Below are positions 41,250 to 49,797 of a stretch of 64,000 nucleotides of DNA, piece after piece; the first letter of the stretch is position 1, and every line of letters starts with the position of its first letter. The DNA comes from Phycisphaerales bacterium. GTDB taxonomy: Bacteria; Planctomycetota; Phycisphaerae; Phycisphaerales; UBA1924. The notes beneath the pieces are model-generated. The model was not told where the DNA came from. It worked only from the letters and a program-made list of their open reading frames with translations, and did no database searches. The position numbers and the translations under genes were made by a program. The stretch spans positions 62,001-126,000 of the forward strand of contig JANQQR010000008.1 of NCBI GenBank assembly GCA_028289195.1, written 5' to 3'.

Positions 41250-43475
41250 CTAGAACCGGATGGTCAGCCCGACCTTGAGAGTGACCTCGGTCGCGAGCGA
41301 TTCGAACTCGCTGCCCTCCGTGGTGAATCCCTGGTTCACGACGAAGAACACCTCTTGCCCCGGATCGATGATCCACTTCACCCGGCTGTTGATGCCCAGG
41401 AGCTCGGAGATGTTGTCCCACTGGATCGTTGAGTCCCACGAGACGAACGGCGTGAAGTTGATGTCTACGCCCGACCTCGCGATCCGGACGACGAAGTCGC
41501 CGTCCGGCAGGTCCACATGGTTCTCTTCGTACTCCGCATCGATCGCAAAGAAGCGATTCGGTCGCCACTCGAACTCCCCGACGAGGTCGAGCCGGTCGCC
41601 GTCGAAGAACTCGCCGAACTCCACCGAGCCGCCGACGCGCAGCGGGCGGGATGAGCTCGAGAAAGCAGCGAAGCGGCCGCGAGTGAACGTGTAGTCGTCG
41701 TCGGGGATAACGACGCCGGGCTGGATCTCGAAGTCCTCGTCGAGATCCTCGAAGTTGTTCGTCACCTCGAGCGACATCTCGTCGCCTGCCCGATTCTCCA
41801 TTTCGAATCGAGCCTCGAGCTCGTAGGTCTCCAGATTCCCCGCGGTGTCTGTGATGAAATCGGTGCTGCCTCGGATATCCACGCGATCGATCCAACCGGT
41901 CGGGCGCCATCGCTTGCGGGCGTTGGCGATGTACTCGCGGATGCCCCGGCGATTCGAAAACCCGAGAGCCGGGTTGAACGTGTCGTCGATCTGCGTGAAG
42001 GCAGCGAACCACTCGACGTTGTCGCTTGCCATCCGGACACGCCCGCCGAACGCGTTCTGCGGCCCGCTCACACCCGACGTCTCGGTGTGCATGAAGAACG
42101 CGTTGGCCGTCAGCACGTCGTCGCCGAAGTCGGTGCTGTTGCGGTAGTTGAAATCGGTCCCGATGAGGAAGTTGTCACCGTTGGTCTGCGGATCACCGAT
42201 GGTCGTGATGATCCCGATCTGTGATTCCTCGAGCACGTTGTACGAGAAGCGCCCGACCGTGACGTTCTTGGCGTCAAGGCCGTCGGGCCCCTCATCGAGC
42301 TGCACGTTGAGCAGGCCGACGTTCAGGTCACCAATTCGACCGGTGAGCTTGAGGCCCGCGATGATGTCGATCGGTTTGCCGTCAGGGCCGATGCCGATCC
42401 GCCGCGAGAAGTAGGGGAGCGGGTTCCGCCGGATCCCGCCGAACTCGAACAGCCCCGCGTCTTGGAGGAAGAAGTCCCGCTTCTCGGGGAAGAAGAGGCT
42501 GAACCGCGTCAGATTCACCCGCCGCTCATCGACCTCCGTCTCGGCGAAATCGGTGTTCACCGTCACTGCGAACGTGAGGTCGGGGGTGATCTTGTAGAAC
42601 AGGTCGACGCCGCCTTCGACCTCGAAATCGGTATCGGGCCGGTCGCCGTCTCGATCCGCGTACTTGAACGTGATGAACGGCTTGATGTCGAGGCCGATCC
42701 CCTTCTCGAGGTCCTCGAGACCCTCGATGATCCCTGCCGAACTCACCGACGCCAGGCCGCGCGTCCGCTGCGGGCCGGCCCATCGGATCGTCTCCTGCTT
42801 CCGCCGGATCCGCCGCTCGATGTTCAGGCCCCACCGGTCGGAATTCGGATTGAATCCGATCGTCTTATACGGGATGGAAAACTCGGCGCTCCACCCGCCC
42901 GCGTCCATCGACGTGCGCCCGCGCCAGATCCCGTCCCAGTCGAAGCGACGATTCCGGTTGTTCTCGAGCAGCGCATCACGCTTGGCGCCTGGCGGCGTCA
43001 TCTCGAACAGGTACCCGTCGCGCGAATTGAAAAACGGATCGATGCTGATACTCAGCACGTCGTCGAATGCGAAGTCGCCGTCACGCTTCATCTGCGTCGC
43101 GCGGATGCCCGAGGCGTCGGAGTCCTCGGCGCGGATCGCAACGAAAAGCCGGTCCGAATCGAACGCCACGTACGCGATGGTCCGCTCGGACGGTTCCCCG
43201 CCCTCGATGGGGTCGACCTGCGTGAAGTCGGTGATGGTCGCCGCCCCCGCCCATTCGTCGGGGTTGATCACGCCATCGATGACCGGGGCCTGCTCGAGCC
43301 GGTTCACACTCACGACGGGCCGGCGACTCAGGGCGTCCGACGAGGGTTGATCGGTCTCAGTCTCCGGGGCGGCGGGCGCATCCGGACTCTGGGCCAGCGC
43401 GCCCTGACCAAGGAGCGCGAGCGAGAGAAACACCATGCGAGCGACGCTCGCCTGAGAACGACACATCCAGAGCAT
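41250..43475 (-). CDS. DUF5916 outer-membrane protein with N-terminal CBM9-like domain
   Basis: A 741-residue exported protein: signal peptide to about residue 29 (ALAQ), a CBM9-like beta-sandwich at about residues 55-250 (APVIDGVINPDEWAGA, RLFVAIRAEDSD, GWSAEFSIPYKTIGF), then a beta-rich region with the family block NFAETEVDERRVNLTRFSLFFPEKRDFF-like sequence (here DFAETEVDERRVNLTRF and LFFPEKRDFFLQDA) and a C-terminal barrel ending KVGLTIRF, with the terminal Phe expected of an outer-membrane protein. The family is usually found with secreted hydrolases in Bacteroidota and Planctomycetota; its role is unknown. TATACA at 43511-43516 is a possible -10 box. Confidence 0.88.
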   Translation of the reverse strand: MLWMCRSQASVARMVFLSLALLGQGALAQSPDAPAAPETETDQPSSDALSRRPVVSVNRLEQAPVIDGVINPDEWAGAATITDFTQVDPIEGGEPSERTIAYVAFDSDRLFVAIRAEDSDASGIRATQMKRDGDFAFDDVLSISIDPFFNSRDGYLFEMTPPGAKRDALLENNRNRRFDWDGIWRGRTSMDAGGWSAEFSIPYKTIGFNPNSDRWGLNIERRIRRKQETIRWAGPQRTRGLASVSSAGIIEGLEDLEKGIGLDIKPFITFKYADRDGDRPDTDFEVEGGVDLFYKITPDLTFAVTVNTDFAETEVDERRVNLTRFSLFFPEKRDFFLQDAGLFEFGGIRRNPLPYFSRRIGIGPDGKPIDIIAGLKLTGRIGDLNVGLLNVQLDEGPDGLDAKNVTVGRFSYNVLEESQIGIITTIGDPQTNGDNFLIGTDFNYRNSTDFGDDVLTANAFFMHTETSGVSGPQNAFGGRVRMASDNVEWFAAFTQIDDTFNPALGFSNRRGIREYIANARKRWRPTGWIDRVDIRGSTDFITDTAGNLETYELEARFEMENRAGDEMSLEVTNNFEDLDEDFEIQPGVVIPDDDYTFTRGRFAAFSSSSRPLRVGGSVEFGEFFDGDRLDLVGEFEWRPNRFFAIDAEYEENHVDLPDGDFVVRIARSGVDINFTPFVSWDSTIQWDNISELLGINSRVKWIIDPGQEVFFVVNQGFTTEGSEFESLATEVTLKVGLTIRF

Positions 43476-43510
43476 GCAATCGGACCATCAGCCGGGTCTG
43501 AGGATCGGAC

Positions 43511-43516
43511 TGTATA
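43511..43516 (-). promoter_or_regulatory. TATACA -10 candidate for the DUF5916 gene
   Basis: TATACA on the minus strand lies 35 nt before the ATG at 43475, in a 135-bp divergent gap shared with ppk1. No -35 is clear. Confidence 0.33.
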
Positions 43517-43563
43517 CCACCGCAACCTGCCGCGACGCCACGCCCCGGGATTCGGGCCAAACC

Positions 43564-43569
43564 TATACT
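43564..43569 (+). promoter_or_regulatory. TATACT -10 candidate for ppk1
   Basis: TATACT matches the -10 consensus at five of six bases and lies 41 nt before the ppk1 ATG, which has its own Shine-Dalgarno site. It faces away from the DUF5916 box 48 bp to its left. Confidence 0.45.
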
Positions 43570-43610
43570 TCGTCGGGTACTCGGTGAACGGCAGTTTCTC
43601 AGGGGAATCG

Positions 43611-45788
43611 ATGAGCACGCCCGCCTCGACCGAACCGGCAGCCTCCTCACAAGAGGGGGGGCCGAGCAGCGCGCCGACAGACCAGCTCGGGGAGTTCATC
43701 GGGCGTGACCCGTCGCTCCTGGCGTTCAACCGGCGCGTCCTCGCCCAGGCCGGGGACGCCACGCACCCGCTCCTCGAGCGCGTGAAGTTCCTGACGATCG
43801 TCGCTTCGAATCTCGACGAGTTCTTCATGAAGCGGATCGCGCGGCACAAGCGGCGCCAAGCCGCCGGGCTGCAGCACCGGACGCACGACGGCCGATCGCT
43901 CGCGCAGAACCTCGCCGAACTCCGCGATCTTGTGCGGGATCTGCAGGACTCCGCGGCAGACTGCCTGGCGAGCCAGCTCGTCCCGGCGCTCGCCGAGCAG
44001 GGGGTCCACCTCACCGACTACAACGACCTCAGTGCACAGGATCAGGCGCGGCTGCAGGAGTGGTTCCACTCGAACGTCTTCCCGATCCTGACACCGCTCG
44101 CCGTGGATCCCGGCCACCGCTTCCCCTTCATCTCCAACCTCTCCGAGAATCTTGGCGTGACGCTGCGAACTCCGGGATCCGGCGACCGCGTGTTCGCCCG
44201 CTTGAAGATCCCCGACGGAATCCCGCGACTCGCCGCGTTGTGCCCCGAGGGAGAGGTCGGCGTGATCTCGGACCCGCACAACGTCCGGTTCGTGCCGCTC
44301 GAACAGATCGTGATGCACAACCTCGACGACGTGTTCCCCGGGATGCAGGTCGAGGAGGTCATGCCGTTCCGTGTCACCCGCTCGACGGGAGTCGAGGCAG
44401 AGGAGGAGGAATTCGAGAACCTGCTCCAGCACGTCGAGGACGAGGTCCGCCAGCGCCGGTTCGCCGAGGCTGTCCGGCTCGAGACCCCCTCGGACGCGTC
44501 TCCGGCGATGCTCGAACTCCTCGTCGAAGAGCTGGAGCTCGACGCCGACAGCGTCTATAGCCGCTCCGGCCCACTCGAGTACGCGGATCTGGACGAGCTC
44601 TACAAGCTCGACCGCCCGGATCTGAAACAGGACACGTGGGTGTCCGTCATCCCCGCGCGTTTGCGCCCGGAAGACACCGACATCTTCTCGGTCATCCGCG
44701 AGCGCGACATCTTCGTGCACCATCCGTACGAGTCGTTCCAGAAGTCCGTCGAGTGGTTTATCGCGGCCGCCGCGTCGGATCCAAACGTGCTGGCGATCAA
44801 GCAGACGCTGTACCGCACCTCTCGCGACTCGCCGTTCATCAGCAGCCTCATCCGGGCCGCCGAGGATGGGAAAGCCATCGCGTGCATGGTCGAGCTCCGG
44901 GCCCGGTTCGACGAAGACAAGAACGTCCGCTTCGCCCGGCAACTCGAGAAACACGGTGTGCACGTCGCCTACGGGATGATCGGGCTCAAGACCCATTGCA
45001 AGTGTTCGCTCGTCGTCCGGCGCGAAGGCGACGGGCTCCGAAGCTACGTGCACATCGGCACCGGAAACTACCACCCGGGCACGGCGCAGCTCTACACGGA
45101 CTGCGGCCTGCTGACGTGTGACCCGGCCATCACCACAGAAGTGGTCAACCTCTTTAACTATCTCACCGGCCGCTCGATGAACCGGCACTACGACTCGCTC
45201 ATCGTGGCCCCCTCGGCCATGCGTCGGAAGATGTACGATCTGATCGACCGCGAGATCGAGTTCGCGCGTGCGGGGAAGCCGGCGCAGATCTTCGCGAAGA
45301 TGAACCAGCTCGAGGACGTCGGCATCATCCGGAAGCTGTACGAGGCATCGAACGCGGGTGTGGAGATCACCCTCATCGTCCGCGGCTTCTGCTGCCTCCG
45401 TCCCGGAGTGCCGGGGATGAGCGAGAACATCCGCGTGCTGTCGATCGTGGGCCGATTCCTCGAGCACTCCCGGATTTTCTTCTTCGGCGCCGGTCGCGAG
45501 GACCCGCTCGACGGCGAGTGGTTCATCGGCTCGGCGGACTGGATGAGCCGCAACCTGAACGACCGGGTCGAGGTCGCCTGCCCGGTGACCGATCGCGACG
45601 CCCGCGCTCGACTCCAGCGGATCCGCGAGGTAGGCCTTGCCGACCGGCTCCGGGCTTGGGAACTCCGACCGGACGGGTCGTACGTCCGACTGCAGCCGGA
45701 CGCCGGGGCCGACCCCGATTCACCCAGCCTCCTCGGCACCTTCGAGACGATGTGCCGCGACGCTTTGGCGACCAGACCCCGCGCCTGA
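43611..45788 (+). CDS. ppk1: Polyphosphate kinase 1
   Basis: Reversibly polymerises the gamma-phosphate of ATP into long-chain polyphosphate. The 725-residue protein has the four PPK1 domains; landmarks are the N-terminal RDPSLLAFNRRVLAQA, LDEFFMKRIARHK, the ATP-site KQTLYRTSRDSPF, the autophosphorylated His region YVHIGTGNYHPGTAQLYTD (His about 481), and the second phospholipase-D-like motif FIGSADWMSRNLNDRVEV. AGGGGAA precedes the ATG at 43611; the longer frame upstream is antisense to DUF5916. It leads a polyphosphate cluster: a CHAD protein starts 14 nt later and an exopolyphosphatase-like gene follows. Confidence 0.96.
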   Translation: MSTPASTEPAASSQEGGPSSAPTDQLGEFIGRDPSLLAFNRRVLAQAGDATHPLLERVKFLTIVASNLDEFFMKRIARHKRRQAAGLQHRTHDGRSLAQNLAELRDLVRDLQDSAADCLASQLVPALAEQGVHLTDYNDLSAQDQARLQEWFHSNVFPILTPLAVDPGHRFPFISNLSENLGVTLRTPGSGDRVFARLKIPDGIPRLAALCPEGEVGVISDPHNVRFVPLEQIVMHNLDDVFPGMQVEEVMPFRVTRSTGVEAEEEEFENLLQHVEDEVRQRRFAEAVRLETPSDASPAMLELLVEELELDADSVYSRSGPLEYADLDELYKLDRPDLKQDTWVSVIPARLRPEDTDIFSVIRERDIFVHHPYESFQKSVEWFIAAAASDPNVLAIKQTLYRTSRDSPFISSLIRAAEDGKAIACMVELRARFDEDKNVRFARQLEKHGVHVAYGMIGLKTHCKCSLVVRREGDGLRSYVHIGTGNYHPGTAQLYTDCGLLTCDPAITTEVVNLFNYLTGRSMNRHYDSLIVAPSAMRRKMYDLIDREIEFARAGKPAQIFAKMNQLEDVGIIRKLYEASNAGVEITLIVRGFCCLRPGVPGMSENIRVLSIVGRFLEHSRIFFFGAGREDPLDGEWFIGSADWMSRNLNDRVEVACPVTDRDARARLQRIREVGLADRLRAWELRPDGSYVRLQPDAGADPDSPSLLGTFETMCRDALATRPRA

Positions 45789-45789
45789 C

Positions 45790-45795
45790 TAGCAT
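45790..45795 (+). promoter_or_regulatory. TAGCAT -10-like box 7 nt before GTG 45803
   Basis: TAGCAT overlaps the ppk1 stop region and ends 7 nt before the GTG I chose for the CHAD gene. Near the leaderless spacing found elsewhere. Confidence 0.3.
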
Positions 45796-45802
45796 CTGTT
45801 GA

Positions 45803-46846
45803 GTGGATACGTCATCCCGTGGACGTTCGGCCATGACCACAGCACCGCGCAGCCAAGAATTTGCTCCGCAGCCGGCCAGCGCCGCGGATGCCGCCAGGGA
45901 CGCAGTCGCGTCTCGCTACGGCGCGGTCTCGAAGGCGCTCGGACGTCTGTACGACTCGAAGAAGGCTCCCAAGCGGGACGTTCACCGCCTGCGGGTCGCC
46001 ACCAGGAGGGCGGGGGCGGCGCTCGCGGCGTTCGAGCCCCAGATCGGCTCGACGGTCGTCAAGCGGGCGCAGAAACAGCTCAAGCTCATCAGGCGTGCCG
46101 CCGGTGATGCCCGAGCCGCCGACGTTCACACCGATCTGCTCAGTTCGTTCAGCCCCTCGCTCTCGACGCTGGGGCGTGAGGCCTGCTCGGAGTTGATCGA
46201 GTCGAGCCGGGCCAGAGCCAAGCGGGCCCGTATCGGGCTCCGGCGCCTGCCCAAGAGCGTGACCCCACGGGACGTCCAGACCTGGGGCTCCGACGTGCAG
46301 CGGGCGATCGAACGGACCAGCAGGTCCAAGACCGGCCCATTCTCATTGAGCGGCGCGGTCCGGGTGACGCTGGTCAACCTCAAGCTCGATCTCGAATCGC
46401 ATTCGGCGGTGCCGATCGACACACTCGAGCAGCTCCACGAGCTCCGGATCACCGTCAAGCGGATCCGTTACACGAGCGAGGTCTTCAAGCACTGCTTCTC
46501 GCTGGGAATTCTCGAGGGCATCCAGAACGCATGCGTTCGCCTGCAGGAACACCTCGGGCTCATCAACGACTTCGGGGAACTCGCCGAGCGGGCGTCGGAC
46601 CACCGGGATCACGCCCGGGGGCGGGCCGAGAACGGCAAGGCCAAGCACATCCGCACGCTTGAAGGGTTCGTCGAGCTGGAGCTCCGCCTCCAGGACGAAC
46701 GCGACAGGATGCGCCAGCGCTTCCTTGACGAGTGGACCGGCGGCACCGGCGCTGAACTCGGGCGCCTGCTCGACGCCGCGATCCGTGAGCAGCAATCGCG
46801 GGCCCCGAGCGACGAATCTCAAATCGCCGGCGCGGGCGCACCATGA
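45803..46846 (+). CDS. CHAD-domain polyphosphate-binding protein
   Basis: A 347-residue protein made of a CHAD domain, a helical bundle with many conserved His, Lys and Arg that binds inorganic polyphosphate. The first half has VHRLRVATRRAGAALAAFEP, the second half the matching LHELRITVKRIRYTSEVFKH followed by LQEHLGLINDFGEL. Both HxLR-type motifs of the duplicated bundle are intact. Start is either GTG 45803 (used here, TAGCAT 7 nt upstream) or ATG 45833; neither has a Shine-Dalgarno site. It lies between ppk1 and ppx, overlapping the latter by 4 nt (ATGA), so its link to polyphosphate is supported by both family and context. Confidence 0.92.
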   Translation: MDTSSRGRSAMTTAPRSQEFAPQPASAADAARDAVASRYGAVSKALGRLYDSKKAPKRDVHRLRVATRRAGAALAAFEPQIGSTVVKRAQKQLKLIRRAAGDARAADVHTDLLSSFSPSLSTLGREACSELIESSRARAKRARIGLRRLPKSVTPRDVQTWGSDVQRAIERTSRSKTGPFSLSGAVRVTLVNLKLDLESHSAVPIDTLEQLHELRITVKRIRYTSEVFKHCFSLGILEGIQNACVRLQEHLGLINDFGELAERASDHRDHARGRAENGKAKHIRTLEGFVELELRLQDERDRMRQRFLDEWTGGTGAELGRLLDAAIREQQSRAPSDESQIAGAGAP

Positions 46847-48507
46847 CCGAGGGCAACGGCGCCGCCGAGAACGCTCAGGACTCCAAACGGCTCGGCGCGA
46901 TCGATGTCGGCACCAACAGCCTGCGCCTCGTGATCGCATCGGCCACTCCCGACGGCAACTACCGCGTCCTCGACGACGAGAAGGAGATCACGCGCCTGGG
47001 CGCCGGGCTCGGCGCGACCGGATTGCTGGGTGAGGAGAGCATGCAGCGGAGCGCGACAGTCATCGGGCGCATGCGCGAGATCGCCGAGGGCTTCCATTGC
47101 CAGAGCATCCGCGCCATAGCCACCGCAGCGGTGCGCGAGGCAGACAACGGCCAGGAGTTCGTCGATCTCGTCCGCGAGGTCGCGGGCGTCGAACTCGAGG
47201 TGATCTCCGCTCGCGAGGAGGCCCGGCTCGCCTACCGGAGCGCCTCGCACGCGTTCGACATCAGCCAACGGTCGGTCGCGATCGTCGACATCGGCGGCGG
47301 GAGCACCGAGATCGTCGTGGCGTCGAACGGGGTCATCGAGCAGGTGTACACCCTGCCCATCGGCGCCGTGCGGCTCACCGAGCGATACCACGGGGTCGAG
47401 CACCCCGAGAACAGCCGCCGGTTCGAGGAACTCCGCGCCGGCCTCCGCCGGATCGTCCGAGAGCACCTCGGCAGACCGCCGGTGTCGCCCCAGGAGATCA
47501 TCGGCACCGGCGGGACGTTCACCACCCTCGCCGGCATCTCCGCCCACAAGACGGACCGTCCCGACAACCAGGGCGAGTTCCTGCCTTTCGCCCTGCGCGG
47601 CTACGAGATGCAGCGCTCCGAGATCCGCCACATCCTCGAGCACCTGCGCAAGCTCAGCGTCAAGGCGCGCACGCGCGTGCCCGGGCTGAGCGCCGACCGG
47701 GCGGAGATCATCGTCGCTGGCGTGGCGATCATCGACGCCGTGATGAAGCGCCTCGGCGTGAACACCGCCCGCATCCACGACCGGGGCATCCGCGACGGGC
47801 TCGTGCTGGAGATGATCGACGAGGCCTTCCCGGTGCTCAGCGCCCGCGCCAGCCAGCCGGTCGACCGCTGGCAATCGGTGCGAGCCTTCGCGGCCCGGTG
47901 CCGCTACGAGGAGCACCACTCGCACCACGTCGCCGAGTTGTCGACATCGATCTTCGACCAACTGGCGGCACAAGTTCCGGAGTTGTTCGAGGGGCGCGTC
48001 CTGCTCGAACAGCGCGACCTCCTCAAGGCCGCCGCGATCCTGCACGACGTCGGCTACTTCGTGAACTACTCCAAGCACCACAAGCACACGTACCACCTGA
48101 TCGTGCACAGCGAGATCAACGGGTTCGATCATCGCGACCTCGAGCTCATCGCCAACATCGCGCGCTACCACCGGCGCGCCGAGCCAAAGCGAGGGCACAA
48201 AAACTTCGCCAAGCTCACGCCGACGGAGCGCGAGATCGTCCGCAAGCTCGCCGGCATCCTGCGCATCGCCGTGGGCCTCGATCGCACGCACACGCAGACC
48301 GTCACCGGGGCTCGGCTCGGGATCGCCGACGGCAGAGCCGTGTTCGAGCTCGATTCCCAGGCGCGCCCGGAGGTCGACATCTGGGGTGCACAGAGCAAGA
48401 GCCGCCTGTTCGAACGTGCCTTCGATCTGGCCCCGGAGTTCCGGTGGGACGGCCCGAACGGTCAGCCAGCGGCGTCCGCCTCCGGCTTCCGCCACTCCCA
48501 GTCCTGA
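46843..48507 (+). CDS. ppx: Exopolyphosphatase / pppGpp phosphatase (Ppx/GppA)
   Basis: Hydrolyses terminal phosphates of polyphosphate or converts pppGpp to ppGpp. The 554-residue protein has an ASKHA-fold N-terminal part (AIDVGTNSLRLV, ATAAVREADN, the catalytic-glutamate region EVISAREEARLAY, VDIGGGSTEIV, GTGGTFTTLAG) and a C-terminal HD-like helical domain (HHSHHVAELS, AAILHDVGYFVNYSKHH). The start overlaps the CHAD stop as ATGA. Its last 46 bases overlap the convergent Cys-rich gene. With ppk1 and CHAD it makes a synthesis-binding-degradation set, favouring exopolyphosphatase activity. Confidence 0.93.
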   Translation: MTEGNGAAENAQDSKRLGAIDVGTNSLRLVIASATPDGNYRVLDDEKEITRLGAGLGATGLLGEESMQRSATVIGRMREIAEGFHCQSIRAIATAAVREADNGQEFVDLVREVAGVELEVISAREEARLAYRSASHAFDISQRSVAIVDIGGGSTEIVVASNGVIEQVYTLPIGAVRLTERYHGVEHPENSRRFEELRAGLRRIVREHLGRPPVSPQEIIGTGGTFTTLAGISAHKTDRPDNQGEFLPFALRGYEMQRSEIRHILEHLRKLSVKARTRVPGLSADRAEIIVAGVAIIDAVMKRLGVNTARIHDRGIRDGLVLEMIDEAFPVLSARASQPVDRWQSVRAFAARCRYEEHHSHHVAELSTSIFDQLAAQVPELFEGRVLLEQRDLLKAAAILHDVGYFVNYSKHHKHTYHLIVHSEINGFDHRDLELIANIARYHRRAEPKRGHKNFAKLTPTEREIVRKLAGILRIAVGLDRTHTQTVTGARLGIADGRAVFELDSQARPEVDIWGAQSKSRLFERAFDLAPEFRWDGPNGQPAASASGFRHSQS

Positions 48508-48815
48508 TCCTTGTGCAGCCTGCCCGCGCTCTGCTTGATGCAGCGCTTGCAGATCATCGCTTCGGGACGCGCGGGGCTCTGCCAGCCCGGGTCCTCTTTC
48601 TCTTCGAGGCACATCGTGCAGCGGTAGGGGGGCTCGGCCGATGAGGCCCCCTGGAGGACGACCTCGGTGTACGCGACGGTCAGGCAGTCGCCGCTGATCA
48701 GGCTGCCCTGGTGGCCCTCGACCATCGGGAACGCGCCGTCCCATTCCCTGCCCGAGAAGTCGCAGAGGAAATCGGAGATCTGCATGTTCGCCGGATCGGC
48801 GCCGGGCCTGTGCAT
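48462..48815 (-). CDS. Small Cys-rich (probable zinc-ribbon) protein
   Basis: A 117-residue protein. Six cysteines include two CxxC knuckles, CTMC and CKRC, about 24 residues apart, which would fit one zinc ribbon; two more lie near FLCDFSGREW and SGDCLTV. No family is recognised. The first ATG is at 48815 and TAGGAT lies 8 nt upstream. Its 3' end runs 46 bp into the convergent ppx gene. Coding status is supported by the paired cysteine knuckles and lack of any competing gene; function unknown. Confidence 0.68.
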   Translation of the reverse strand: MHRPGADPANMQISDFLCDFSGREWDGAFPMVEGHQGSLISGDCLTVAYTEVVLQGASSAEPPYRCTMCLEEKEDPGWQSPARPEAMICKRCIKQSAGRLHKDQDWEWRKPEADAAG

Positions 48816-48823
48816 CGCGGAAC

Positions 48824-48849
48824 ATCCTACCCGCCGGGCGGGTTAGGAT
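48824..48849. promoter_or_regulatory. Palindromic divergent promoter region
   Basis: ATCCTA (48824-48829, TAGGAT on the minus strand) and TAGGAT (48844-48849, plus strand) face outward, joined by CCCGCC-G-GGCGGG, so the whole 26 bp is a near-perfect inverted repeat with one extra T. The plus box ends 6 nt before the nitrilase ATG; the minus box ends 8 nt before the Cys-rich gene. Confidence 0.5.
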
Positions 48850-48855
48850 CGCACG

Positions 48856-49788
48856 ATGAAGATCGCCATCGCCCAGACCGCCCCCGTGTTCTTCGACCGG
48901 CAGCGCACCACCGAGAAGGCCGCCGAACACGCGACGAGGGCCGGCGCCGAGGGCGCGAAGCTCGTGGCGTTCGGCGAGACGTTCATCCCCGCCTACCCGC
49001 TGTGGACGTGCCGCACGGACGGCGCCCGGTTCGACGCCGCCGATCAGAAGCAATTGCACGCGCGGTACCTCGAGAGCGGGGTCGACATTGAGCGGGGCGA
49101 TCTGGAGCCCCTCCAGGACGCCGCCCGGGACGCGGGGATCACCGTAGTGGTCGGGGTGGCCGAGCGACCCGGCGAGCGGGCCGGGCACACGATCTACTGC
49201 TCGTGCGTCGTCATCGACGCCTCCGGGAAGATCGCCTCGGTGCACCGCAAGCTCATGCCCACGTTCGAAGAGCGCCTCAGCTGGGGAGCCGGCGACGGCG
49301 CGGGCCTTCGGACCCACTCGGTCGGGGAGTTCACCGTCGGCGCCCTGAACTGCTGGGAGAACTGGATGCCCCTGGCCCGGGCGTCGCTCTACGCTCAGGG
49401 CGAGAACCTCCACGTGGCGATCTGGCCGGGGTGCGAACGCCTGACCCGCGACATCACCCGGTTCATCGCCCTCGAGTCGCGTTCGTTCGTGATCAGCGCC
49501 TCGTCGATCATCCGGCGCGAGGACCTGCCCGCAGACATGCCCGGCAAGGAGATCCTCGATCGCGAGGACGTCTACTACGACGGCGGCTCGTGCGTCGCAG
49601 CGCCCGACGGCTCCTGGCTCGTCGAACCGGTGGTCGGGCGCGAGGAGCTCATCTTCTGCGACCTCGACCGCGCGCGGGTCAACGAGGAGCGACAGAACTT
49701 CGACCCGTCCGGGCACTACGCCCGCCCGGACGTGCTGGAACTCGCGATCGACCGGCGCCGCCAGGCCAGCGCCTACTTCATCGACTGA
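48856..49788 (+). CDS. Nitrilase / carbon-nitrogen hydrolase
   Basis: A 310-residue carbon-nitrogen hydrolase. The catalytic triad is E41 (FGETFIPAYP), K132 (HRKLMPT) and C166 (LNCWENWMP). The C-W-E-N-W-M-P context is the true nitrilase type (nitrile to carboxylic acid and ammonia) rather than the amidase type. The AYPLW segment and the final FDPSGHYARPDVLEL also match nitrilases. The start ATG lies 6 nt after TAGGAT and lacks a Shine-Dalgarno site. The neighbours give no pathway. Substrate may be an aromatic or aliphatic nitrile; cyanide dihydratase is less likely but not excluded. Confidence 0.92.
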   Translation: MKIAIAQTAPVFFDRQRTTEKAAEHATRAGAEGAKLVAFGETFIPAYPLWTCRTDGARFDAADQKQLHARYLESGVDIERGDLEPLQDAARDAGITVVVGVAERPGERAGHTIYCSCVVIDASGKIASVHRKLMPTFEERLSWGAGDGAGLRTHSVGEFTVGALNCWENWMPLARASLYAQGENLHVAIWPGCERLTRDITRFIALESRSFVISASSIIRREDLPADMPGKEILDREDVYYDGGSCVAAPDGSWLVEPVVGREELIFCDLDRARVNEERQNFDPSGHYARPDVLELAIDRRRQASAYFID

Positions 49789-49797
49789 CCACGGGCG

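Noticed and set aside
42462-43610. Upstream extension of the ppk1 frame
   Set aside because: It is antisense to the DUF5916 gene and lacks similarity to PPK1; the true start is the ATG at 43611 with a Shine-Dalgarno site.
46819-49716. 965-codon open frame on the minus strand
   Set aside because: It covers ppx, the Cys-rich gene and the nitrilase in antisense; those genes have intact catalytic motifs, whereas this frame has none.
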